Part shown: one piece after another, positions 1-6,092 of the stretch
Layout: every line of letters begins with the position of its first letter
Numbering within the stretch: position 1 is the stretch's first letter
Origin: Bacteroidota bacterium
GTDB taxonomy: Bacteria; Bacteroidota; Bacteroidia; Bacteroidales; Prolixibacteraceae
Assembly: GCA_023412195.1 (NCBI GenBank)
Contig: JAEYNZ010000142.1
Span: 1 to 9,980, forward strand
Length of the DNA stretch: 9,980 nucleotides
Direction: 5' to 3'
Program-made: the position numbers and the translations under genes
Notes under the pieces: generated by a model
Database searches by the model: none
Seen by the model: the letters and a program-made list of their open reading frames with translations, nothing else
What the model was told of the DNA's origin: nothing

Positions 1-1
1 C

Positions 2-91
2 AATGCCAAAATAAAAGCTTTCAGAGCTGCTTTAAGAGGAGTGTGCGATACTACATTCTTCCTGTTTAGATTAATGAAAATTTATGCTTGA
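2..91 (+). CDS. C-terminal end of an unidentified protein (partial)
   Basis: An open frame enters from the left edge and runs 29 codons to a TGA at 89-91. The residues are a basic and hydrophobic mix that ends in FFLFRLMKIYA, with three Arg and three Lys in the visible piece. The reading looks coding (alanine, leucine and lysine codons typical of the other genes here), and the other two plus frames close with stops at 10-12 and 67-69. The tail suggests a membrane-associated C-terminus, as seen in many Bacteroidota glycosyltransferases or acyltransferases, but 29 residues are too few to assign a family. The gene converges on the minus-strand tRNA unit to its right. No clear terminator follows it. 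Confidence 0.4.
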   Translation, partial: NAKIKAFRAALRGVCDTTFFLFRLMKIYA

Positions 92-126
92 AATAATTTT
101 ACTCCACCTGAAAAGTGAAGTGATCC

Positions 127-175
127 GTGCTCTGAACCCTGCCTACCGGCAGGCAGGCAGCTGAGTTATACTCCC
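127..175 (-). pseudogene. Eroded tRNA-Val 5'-half with palindrome insert
   Basis: Read on the minus strand this begins GGGAGTATAACTCAGCTG, the 5' acceptor strand and D-arm of a tRNA, then has the 20-bp palindrome (138-157), then GTTCAGAGCAC, the rest of the D-arm. It stops before the anticodon arm. Outside the insert, 12 of 12 and 15 of 17 bases match the intact tRNA-Val at 218-292; the differences are at 166 and 170. It has no anticodon arm, T-arm or 3' acceptor strand, so it cannot be a working tRNA. It lies beyond the terminator of the tRNA unit and is probably not transcribed from the promoter at 427-456. Confidence 0.7.
138..157. repeat. 20-bp palindromic repeat, copy 1
   Basis: The plus strand reads CCTGCCTACCGGCAGGCAGG. 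It is a near-perfect inverted repeat: CCTGCCT pairs with AGGCAGG around a CCGG core, with a single A/C mismatch pair. The second copy, identical in sequence, is at 354-373. Each copy splits a tRNA-Val D-loop at the same point. The sequence resembles the short GC-rich REP-like palindromes found scattered between genes in many bacterial genomes; that family assignment is my inference. Confidence 0.75.
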
Positions 176-179
176 GTAC

Positions 180-211
180 AAAAAAAAGGAGCTACAACTG
201 AATGTAACCCC
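180..211 (-). terminator. Rho-independent terminator of the tRNA-Val unit
   Basis: On the minus strand GGGGUUACA (211-203) pairs over nine positions, two of them G-U, with UGUAGCUCC (196-188) around a six-base loop, and eight U follow (187-180). It begins only six bases after the 3' end of the intact tRNA-Val, so it is well placed to end that transcript. Because folC lies upstream in the same direction, it would also stop read-through from folC. Confidence 0.75.
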
Positions 212-217
212 TTCTTG

Positions 218-292
218 TGGGAACAACTGGATTCGAACCAGTGACCCCCTGCTTGTAAGGCAGGTGCTCTGAACCAGCTGAGCTATGCTCCC
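218..292 (-). tRNA. tRNA-Val (anticodon UAC)
   Basis: The minus strand folds as a complete cloverleaf. The acceptor stem pairs GGGAGCA with TGTTCCC (one G-U), with discriminator A at 218. The D-arm GCTC/GAGC encloses a loop with the conserved GG. The anticodon stem CCTGC/GCAGG holds loop CTTACAA, giving anticodon TAC (plus-strand 255-257), which reads valine codons GUA and GUG and, with the usual wobble modification, others. The T-arm has stem CTGG/CCAG and loop GGTTCGAATCC. The 3' CCA is not encoded and must be added by tRNA nucleotidyltransferase, as is usual in Bacteroidota. A broken copy precedes it on the same transcript and a terminator follows directly. Confidence 0.95.
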
Positions 293-317
293 AATATTTC
301 ATTCTCATATCTCCTTT

Positions 318-391
318 CAGTGACCCCCTGCTTGTAAGGCAGGTGCTCTGAACCCTGCCTACCGGCAGGCAGGCAGCTGAGCTATGCTCCC
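318..391 (-). pseudogene. Broken tRNA-Val copy, D-loop split by palindrome
   Basis: This copy is identical to the intact tRNA-Val over all 54 shared bases: 318-354 matches 239-275, and 375-391 matches 276-292. It has two defects. A 20-bp palindrome sits in the D-loop, between the two conserved G residues (G18 and G19) that normally contact the T-loop. The whole T-arm and 3' acceptor strand are also missing; the sequence leaves the tRNA after the variable region and continues into unrelated spacer. The anticodon arm, with TAC at 334-336, is intact. It lies first behind the promoter at 427-456, so it is probably transcribed, but it cannot form a mature tRNA. The perfect identity points to a recent duplication or ongoing gene conversion with the neighbour. 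Confidence 0.85.
354..373. repeat. 20-bp palindromic repeat, copy 2
   Basis: Identical to the copy at 138-157 and inserted at the same D-loop position. No target-site duplication is visible. The identity between the two tRNA pieces extends beyond the palindrome to 39 bases (127-165 and 343-381). Confidence 0.75.
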
Positions 392-426
392 TCTTTGAAC
401 GCTGCCTTCATTTCTGAAAGGCGCTG

Positions 427-456
427 CAAATATATAACGTATTTTGATTCTGCAAA
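427..456 (-). promoter_or_regulatory. Bacteroidota promoter for the tRNA-Val unit
   Basis: On the minus strand a TTTG (-33 element, 456-453) is followed after 18 bp by TATATTTG (-7 element, 434-427), a perfect match to the Bacteroidota consensus TAnnTTTG. Transcription should start about 420, some 28 bases before the broken tRNA-Val copy. It begins only eight bases downstream of the folC stop codon. Confidence 0.75.
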
Positions 457-463
457 AATATTT

Positions 464-1759
464 TTAAAGAATTTCTGCTACAACAAACGTGCTGCCGCCA
501 ATAAATACCAGATCATTCCTTTCTGCACGGTTTACTGCTGTATCAAATGCCTTTTCTACCGAAGAATAAGCTGAGCCCTGCAATCCAAACTCAGCTGCAT
601 ACCGCGCAAGTTCGCGTTCATCGAGCGCACGGGGTATGTCGGCACTGGCAAAATAGTAGGTTGCACCGGCTGGAAGCTGGTTAAGTATCCCAGTGATATC
701 CTTATCGCTTACAAAGCCCAATACCATATGCAGATCCTTATGTGGTGTCTGCCCGATCTGCTTCACTACCTCTGCAATCCCCTCCGCATTATGGGCAACA
801 TCACATACCAGCAAGGGATTGTATCCCAGTATCTGCCAGCGTCCCTGTAACCCTGTTACTTTTTTGGTATGGGCTAATCCTGATAATATATTATCCTCTG
901 ATATATCCCATCCCATTTGTTGGAGCAGTTCCACAGTTTTAAGCACGGCAGGCACATTTTTCTGCTGGTACATTCCCTTTAAATCAAGCTTCAGCTGCGG
1001 ATACAACAACCTGCCATTCCGGCTTACCGTAAGCATCTGGTTTCCTTCAAGATCGGCCATTGAATAGCCTACAGTATATTCCTGGTCGGCATAAAACAGG
1101 GGCGCCAGTTTCAGGGCAGCTGCCTCTGCAAACACATGAACGGTTTCTGCCTGCCGTGTTCCGATCACCACCGGTATGCCATCTTTAATGATACCGGCTT
1201 TCTCGGCAGCAATCTTTTCGATTGTATCGCCTAACAGTGTTGTATGATCGAGACCGATATTGGTAATGACACTGAGTTCGGGTGTAATGATGTTTGTTGA
1301 ATCAAGCCTGCCACCCAGTCCCACTTCAATAATGGCTACGTCAACCTCATGCCGGGCAAAAAAATCAAACGCCATTACCACTGTAAGTTCAAAAAATGAG
1401 GGCTCAATATTCCACTCGTCATTCTTTTCCCTGTAATCTTCCACCCATTCCACAACCTCATCGGTAGATATCATCTCACCATTGATCCTGATGCGTTCCC
1501 GGAAATCGAGCAGGTGCGGCGATGTGTACAAGCCCGTTTTATAGCCTGCCGACTGCAGGATTGCAGCGATCATGTGTGAAACTGACCCTTTGCCGTTTGT
1601 TCCCCCTACATGGATTGTTTTGATTTTCTTATGAGGATCGTTATAATACCCGCAAAGCTGAATGGTGTTGTCGAGGTTGTCCTTATAGGCAGCCGGCCCA
1701 ATGCGCTGATACATTGGCAACTTAGAATACAGGTATTCAAGTATATCTGAATAATCCAA
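464..1759 (-). CDS. folC: Bifunctional folylpolyglutamate / dihydrofolate synthase
   Basis: A cytosolic Mur-ligase-family ATPase that adds glutamate to dihydropteroate and then builds the polyglutamate tail of reduced folates. Visible motifs are the P-loop GGTNGKGS (residues 52-59), the following TSPHL (79-83), HTTLLGDT with EKAGIIK in the central domain, and CDVAHNAEG at the C-terminal domain, where most homologues read DGAHN. At 431 residues it is full length. The start is a TTG at 1757-1759: there is no upstream ATG before an in-frame stop, the first ATG is residue 16, and the reading MDYSDILEYLYSKLPMYQRIG fits the usual N-terminus of Bacteroidota FolC. It is divergent from the PIN-PhoH gene over a 102-bp spacer. 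The neighbouring genes do not belong to folate synthesis. Confidence 0.93.
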   Translation of the reverse strand: MDYSDILEYLYSKLPMYQRIGPAAYKDNLDNTIQLCGYYNDPHKKIKTIHVGGTNGKGSVSHMIAAILQSAGYKTGLYTSPHLLDFRERIRINGEMISTDEVVEWVEDYREKNDEWNIEPSFFELTVVMAFDFFARHEVDVAIIEVGLGGRLDSTNIITPELSVITNIGLDHTTLLGDTIEKIAAEKAGIIKDGIPVVIGTRQAETVHVFAEAAALKLAPLFYADQEYTVGYSMADLEGNQMLTVSRNGRLLYPQLKLDLKGMYQQKNVPAVLKTVELLQQMGWDISEDNILSGLAHTKKVTGLQGRWQILGYNPLLVCDVAHNAEGIAEVVKQIGQTPHKDLHMVLGFVSDKDITGILNQLPAGATYYFASADIPRALDERELARYAAEFGLQGSAYSSVEKAFDTAVNRAERNDLVFIGGSTFVVAEIL

Positions 1760-1811
1760 TTTACTGTTTAATTATTAACTGATGCAAGTTTATTAAAAAA
1801 TGAAATACATT

Positions 1812-1836
1812 TAGATAAATTGTCTTAATTTATCTA
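1812..1836. promoter_or_regulatory. Inverted repeat in the folC / phoH divergent spacer
   Basis: TAGATAAATT (1812-1821) and AATTTATCTA (1827-1836) form a perfect 10-bp inverted repeat around GTCTT. It lies midway between two divergent starts, 25 bp before the phoH-like ATG and 52 bp before the folC TTG. A short perfect palindrome TTTCCGGAAA follows at 1839-1848. The position fits an operator shared by both genes, but the A+T richness makes chance more likely than for a GC-rich site. No consensus promoter is clear on either strand here; TACATTTC at 1835-1842 is a one-mismatch -7 candidate for the plus strand. Confidence 0.35.
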
Positions 1837-1861
1837 CATTTCCGGAAACATAATTAATATC

Positions 1862-3181
1862 ATGCCAAGTAAAATTTTTATTCTCGATACCAATGTAATC
1901 TTACATGACCATACCTCCATTTACCGGTTCGAAGACAACGACATCATCCTTCCGATTGTGGTGCTGGAAGAACTTGACAAGTTTAAAAGGGGCAATGACC
2001 TCATCAACTACCAGGCAAGGGAGTTTGTAAGGACACTGGACGAAATCATAGGCGATGAACTGTTCAATGGTGGCAAGTCTTTGGGCGAAGGAAAAGGCAA
2101 GTTGAGAATTGAAACCGGAAAACCTTTTTCAGAAGAATTAAAGGCTTCCTTCAGGGAAGATATCCCCGATCACCGGATCCTGGCGATTGCGGAACATACA
2201 ACAAAAGCTTACCCCAGGAGGAAAATAATCCTGGTGACCAAGGATATCAACCTGCGCATGAAGGCAAAGTCATTGGGCATTCCGGCAGAAGATTACAAAA
2301 ATGACCAGGTGACAGACCAGAACATCCTCGATAAAACTGTATTGACATTTGAGAATGTTGATGATGACCTGATTACAATGCTTTATGATCATGGAGCCGC
2401 AGACATGAAGCGGTTCAATAATGATTACAAGCCTGAAGCCAACGAATGTTTCATACTAAAAGGATTAAATTCAAGCGTTCTTGTAAGGTATGACCAAAAA
2501 AACAACCGCATCCAGCGGATAGAAAAAAAGCCAGCCTACGGAATTAAACCACGCAATGCTGAGCAGACTTTCAGCATAAGCATGCTTACAAATCCCGACA
2601 TCCAGCTGGTTGCCCTTACCGGCAAAGCAGGAACAGGCAAAACATTACTTGCCCTGGCAGCAGCTATTGAGCTGAACAAATCGTTTGACCAGATTCTGCT
2701 GGCACGGCCTATTGTGGCTTTAAGCAACCGCGACCTTGGGTATCTGCCGGGTGATGCTTCAGAAAAAATCGATCCTTACATGCAACCCCTGTTCGACAAC
2801 CTTTCAGTGATCAAGCACGTGTTCAATCCTCGCAGCATTGAATACCAAAAAATAGAAGAACTTCAAAGAGAAGAAAAGCTTGTCATTACCCCACTGGCAT
2901 ATATCAGGGGGCGCAGTCTTTCAAACTCATTCTTTATTATTGACGAAGCACAAAACCTAACTCCGCATGAGATAAAAACAATCATCACCAGGGCGGGTGA
3001 GGGCACCAAAATGGTATTTACCGGAGATTTGCAACAGATCGATTCACCCTACCTTGACATGAAATCGAACGGGCTGTCGTATATGATCGACCACATGCGC
3101 AATCAAAACCTGTTTGCACATATCAACCTGGTGAAAGGGGAACGAAGCTATTTGGCGGAACTGGCCAGCAATCTTTTATAG
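1862..3181 (+). CDS. PIN-PhoH family ATPase (PhoH2/YlaK type)
   Basis: A 439-residue fusion of an N-terminal PIN ribonuclease domain and a C-terminal PhoH P-loop ATPase domain. The PIN part (about 1-150) shows the acidic residues expected of a metal-dependent RNase: DTN at 9-11, ELDKFK at 37-42, DHR at 103-105 and TKDINLR at 126-132. The ATPase part (about 230-439) has Walker A GKAGTGKT (254-261), Walker B FFIIDEAQ (357-364), the TGDLQQID motif (387-394) and a closing GERS. Members of this family have been shown to unwind and cut RNA, but the cellular role in Bacteroidota is not settled. It is cytosolic, with no signal or membrane segment. The start ATG at 1862 gives the usual N-terminus right at the first PIN strand. 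It appears monocistronic, since mtaB has its own promoter. Confidence 0.92.
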   Translation: MPSKIFILDTNVILHDHTSIYRFEDNDIILPIVVLEELDKFKRGNDLINYQAREFVRTLDEIIGDELFNGGKSLGEGKGKLRIETGKPFSEELKASFREDIPDHRILAIAEHTTKAYPRRKIILVTKDINLRMKAKSLGIPAEDYKNDQVTDQNILDKTVLTFENVDDDLITMLYDHGAADMKRFNNDYKPEANECFILKGLNSSVLVRYDQKNNRIQRIEKKPAYGIKPRNAEQTFSISMLTNPDIQLVALTGKAGTGKTLLALAAAIELNKSFDQILLARPIVALSNRDLGYLPGDASEKIDPYMQPLFDNLSVIKHVFNPRSIEYQKIEELQREEKLVITPLAYIRGRSLSNSFFIIDEAQNLTPHEIKTIITRAGEGTKMVFTGDLQQIDSPYLDMKSNGLSYMIDHMRNQNLFAHINLVKGERSYLAELASNLL

Positions 3182-3246
3182 TGCACAGGCTATGTTAAAC
3201 TCAATGTTACTGATGCCATAATATTAATAATACTTGCAGGTATGAT

Positions 3247-3276
3247 TTTGTAAAAGGCTTCTTTTTCCTATTTTTG
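3247..3276 (+). promoter_or_regulatory. Bacteroidota promoter for mtaB
   Basis: TTTG (3247-3250), an 18-bp spacer, then TATTTTTG (3269-3276), a perfect TAnnTTTG. Transcription would begin near 3283, leaving a leader of about 17 bases before the mtaB ATG. Confidence 0.7.
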
Positions 3277-3299
3277 CAATTTATTTAGAATGGTTTTAA

Positions 3300-4598
3300 A
3301 TGAATTACCAGGGAAAGAAGGCAGCTTTTTATACATTGGGATGTAAGCTTAACTTTTCTGAAACCTCCACCATATCAGGTTCTTTCAGGGAAGCAGGGTT
3401 TGAGCATGTGGATTTTGAAGAAAAAGCCGATGTGTATGTTATCAACACCTGTTCTGTTACCAACCAGGGTGACAAGGCAAGCAGGAACATCATCAGGCAG
3501 GCTGTCAGGAAGAACCCTGATGCTATGGTCATTGTGGTGGGGTGCTATTCGCAGCTTAAGCCAGGCGAAGCAGGGCAGATCGAAGGAGTGGACCTGGTTC
3601 TGGGCACACAGGAGAAATTTCATATTCCGGCATACCTGGGCGACCTGAAAAAAAGGACTCAGACAGAGATCATCACCACCCGTCTGGCCGACATTAAAAG
3701 CTTTCACAAGGCGTATTCGTGGGGTGACCGCACCCGCAGTTTTCTTAAGGTGCAGGACGGCTGTGACTATTACTGCTCCTTCTGCACCATACCCTATGCA
3801 CGGGGCAGGAGCAGGAATGACACCATCGAAAATACAGTGAAGGAAGCACAAAAAGCTGTTGAGAAGGGGTATAAGGAAGTTGTTCTGACAGGTGTCAATA
3901 TAGGCGATTACGGAAAGTCGACCAATGAAAACTTTTGTGAGCTGCTGAAGGCACTTGAAAATACAGATGGGCTGGAACGGCTCAGGCTGGGTTCCATAGA
4001 GCCAAATCTGCTCAAGGATGAAATCATTGAACTGGTTGCAGGTTCAAAGGTCATCATGCCCCATTTCCATATACCGCTGCAGTCGGGTTCTGATGAAATC
4101 CTGTCGCTGATGAAACGAAAGTACTCTGCAGGCCTGTTTGCCCGGAAAATTGAAAAAATCAGGGCTGTTGTGCCCCATGCCTTTATTGGGGTGGATATCA
4201 TTGCAGGCACAAATGGTGAAACGGAAAAACTTTTCCAGGAATCATACGATTTTATCAACGGGCTGGAAGTTTCACAGTTGCATGCCTTTACCTATTCGGA
4301 AAGAAGCGGTACACAGGCACTGAAAATTCCGTGGAAAGTTGACATGGAAGACAGAAAGCGCCGCACACAGATGTATATCAACCTGTCGGAGAAAAAGCAA
4401 CGGGCTTTTTATGAAAAACATCTGGGCACGCAGCAGACGGTTTTGTTTGAATCGCAGAAAAACGGCGACATGATGAGCGGGTTTACGGAGAATTATATTA
4501 AAGTTGAAACGCCTTACCGTGAAAAATTAATCAACGGGCTGCACAGAATCACACTGATGGACATCCTTCCAAACGGACATGCATCCATAGCATTTTAA
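3300..4598 (+). CDS. mtaB: tRNA t6A37 methylthiotransferase
   Basis: A radical-SAM enzyme of the MiaB/RimO group that converts t6A to ms2t6A at position 37 of tRNAs reading ANN codons. The N-terminal UPF0004 domain has the three cysteines of the auxiliary 4Fe-4S cluster: C15 in LGCKLN, C51 in NTCSVT and C82 in VGCY. The radical-SAM motif CDYYCSFC gives C155, C159 and C162, followed by IPYARGRSR. A C-terminal TRAM-like region starts near residue 370. The LGCKLNFSET opening, in place of the LGCQMN typical of MiaB, and the 432-residue length favour MtaB over MiaB or RimO. The ATG at 3300 begins three codons before the first beta-strand and follows a good promoter. It is a cytosolic, oxygen-sensitive protein. 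Confidence 0.9.
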   Translation: MNYQGKKAAFYTLGCKLNFSETSTISGSFREAGFEHVDFEEKADVYVINTCSVTNQGDKASRNIIRQAVRKNPDAMVIVVGCYSQLKPGEAGQIEGVDLVLGTQEKFHIPAYLGDLKKRTQTEIITTRLADIKSFHKAYSWGDRTRSFLKVQDGCDYYCSFCTIPYARGRSRNDTIENTVKEAQKAVEKGYKEVVLTGVNIGDYGKSTNENFCELLKALENTDGLERLRLGSIEPNLLKDEIIELVAGSKVIMPHFHIPLQSGSDEILSLMKRKYSAGLFARKIEKIRAVVPHAFIGVDIIAGTNGETEKLFQESYDFINGLEVSQLHAFTYSERSGTQALKIPWKVDMEDRKRRTQMYINLSEKKQRAFYEKHLGTQQTVLFESQKNGDMMSGFTENYIKVETPYREKLINGLHRITLMDILPNGHASIAF

Positions 4599-4637
4599 TC
4601 GTAAAAAAGTTTTTTCTTTTTATACACAACCTTGCCT

Positions 4638-4645
4638 TATCTTTG
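4638..4645 (+). promoter_or_regulatory. -7 promoter element for the suhB-like gene
   Basis: TATCTTTG matches the Bacteroidota TAnnTTTG exactly and lies 33 bp before the suhB-like ATG. The upstream -33 region (about 4611-4620) is T-rich but has no clean TTTG, so the call is weaker than the other promoters here. Confidence 0.55.
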
Positions 4646-4678
4646 TATGTTGCTGAATGCAGATAAAAAAAATACAAT

Positions 4679-5485
4679 ATGATTCAAACTAACGATTATA
4701 AAGCAATTTGTAATGAGTTGCAAAAAATTGCACGGGATGCAGGAACCTTTATCCGCGATGAGCGCAAGACACTGAAAGGAAAAGACGTAGAACTTAAAAG
4801 TGTGGCAAGCCTGGTGACCTATGTCGATAAGGAAACAGAAAAAGCCATTGTAAAAAAACTCAGGGAAATCATTCCGGACAGCGGGTTTATTACGGAGGAA
4901 GGAACAGCTTCACACAGGGATGAAAAATACAAGTGGGTAATAGATCCGCTGGATGGCACGACCAATTACATTCACGGAATTTCTCCCCATTCGGTAAGCA
5001 TTGCCTTGATGGAAAATGAAGAAATTGTAGCAGGAACCGTGTACGAGGTTGGCCAGGATGAAATGTTCTATGCCTGGAAAGACAGCAAAGCATACATGAA
5101 CGGGAATGAAATCAGGGTTGCAGAAGCAGGCAACCTGGCGGATACCCTGATCGGGACTGGATTTCCCTACTACAACTTCGACAGGGTTGAAGACTACATC
5201 GATGCCATGCGCAACCTGATGAAAAGCACCCGTGGGTTGCGCCGGCTGGGGTCAGCAGCAGTTGACCTTGCCTATGTGGCGGCAGGTCGTTTTGATGCAT
5301 TCTTTGAACATGGGCTTCATCCATGGGATGTAGCAGCCGGGTCACTTATTTTAAGACAGGCAGGAGGAAAAATATCCGACTTTAACGGAGGTAACAACTG
5401 GATGATGGGAGGTGAACTTGTTGCTGCCAGTGCTGCCATCTATGATTCCTTTTACAAGATCATACACCACCACCTTGGCGATTGA
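4679..5485 (+). CDS. suhB: Inositol-1-monophosphatase family protein
   Basis: A magnesium-dependent phosphatase of the IMPase/FIG fold that hydrolyses myo-inositol-1-phosphate or related sugar phosphates. All metal ligands are visible: E73 in ITEEG, D89 and D92 in the signature DPLDGTTNYIHG (89-100), and D217 in HPWDVAAG. At 268 residues it is full length, with no signal peptide. The ATG at 4679 is the only start that fits and follows the -7 element closely. The true substrate cannot be read from sequence; family members also act on fructose bisphosphate, PAP or histidinol phosphate, though the DPLDGTTN and HPWD motifs fit the inositol branch best. It is followed after 120 bp by the small-protein gene in the same direction. 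Confidence 0.88.
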   Translation: MIQTNDYKAICNELQKIARDAGTFIRDERKTLKGKDVELKSVASLVTYVDKETEKAIVKKLREIIPDSGFITEEGTASHRDEKYKWVIDPLDGTTNYIHGISPHSVSIALMENEEIVAGTVYEVGQDEMFYAWKDSKAYMNGNEIRVAEAGNLADTLIGTGFPYYNFDRVEDYIDAMRNLMKSTRGLRRLGSAAVDLAYVAAGRFDAFFEHGLHPWDVAAGSLILRQAGGKISDFNGGNNWMMGGELVAASAAIYDSFYKIIHHHLGD

Positions 5486-5605
5486 TTTGGTCTGTCAGAT
5501 CTAATAATTCTTTCAACGGATTTTATGCCCAATCTGCTGATATCATCATTCTTTCATTTATATTTAACCTGATTTTATTGCTGGTTTCATAATAACCGTT
5601 TTGAA

Positions 5606-6082
5606 ATGGCTGAAAAAGAAATTGCTTTGCTAAAAGAACAGATTGAAAGGCTTGATGACCCGAAATTTGACCTGGGTGCATGGAAAAACAGGACCAGCAT
5701 CTTTCTTGAACGGATTTTTGGCAGACAGAGCACAAAAATAAAAATGATCAACGACCTGCATTACGATTATTCGAGCTGGAGCCTTCGGGACACGGCAGCA
5801 GGAGGATCAGAAAAAGACAAAGATCCGATAAAAATACAGGCCCGGCAAATTCTCGAAGCCACGATATCAGAACTTGAATATATCGGGCTACCTGCCGAAA
5901 AACAAGCCAGATACAAGGTAAAGGAACTTCTTGAAGATGAACTCACCGGACGGCAGGTAAAGGAAATCGAAATCCTGCTGAAATCAGATGACCCGGATAA
6001 AACAGAGAAAATAGCCTCTTTGCTTGAACCGGTTCAGAAGCATGCCCTGGCAGCCATCCTGGCAAAACTTCTTACTTCCTAA
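5606..6082 (+). CDS. Conserved Bacteroidota protein of unknown function
   Basis: A 158-residue soluble protein with no signal peptide, membrane segment or known catalytic motif. The first 15 residues (MAEKEIALLKEQIER) are heptad-like and could form a short coiled coil. A central block, from FERIFG-like LERIFGRQSTKIK to the aromatic YDYSSWSLRD (about 33-62), looks like the conserved core. A charged linker GGSEKDKD is followed by helices rich in Glu, Lys and Leu up to the C-terminus (KHALAAILAKLLTS). I recognise the pattern as one recurring in Bacteroidota genomes without an assigned function, from memory and not from a search. It ends 10 bp before the glycosyltransferase ATG, so the two are probably one transcript. 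No clean promoter is seen in the 120 bp before it, so it may be read from suhB. Confidence 0.8.
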   Translation: MAEKEIALLKEQIERLDDPKFDLGAWKNRTSIFLERIFGRQSTKIKMINDLHYDYSSWSLRDTAAGGSEKDKDPIKIQARQILEATISELEYIGLPAEKQARYKVKELLEDELTGRQVKEIEILLKSDDPDKTEKIASLLEPVQKHALAAILAKLLTS

Positions 6083-6092
6083 ACGAATTTAA

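Noticed and set aside
138..373. The two palindromes as a CRISPR array
   Set aside because: There are only two copies, separated by about 196 bp that contain a functional tRNA; there is no regular spacing and no cas gene.
1806..1842. TACATTTA and TACATTTC as phoH-like promoter -7 elements
   Set aside because: Each misses the final G of TAnnTTTG and neither has a TTTG at the proper distance upstream, so I do not call a promoter here.
3375..3851. 158-codon open frame on the minus strand inside mtaB
   Set aside because: It lies wholly opposite a gene with clear radical-SAM motifs, and its cysteine/proline-rich translation has no family pattern.
4602..4620. AAAAAAGTTTTTTCTTTT after mtaB as a terminator
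   Set aside because: It has no GC-containing stem, and its T-run overlaps the -33 region of the suhB-like promoter.
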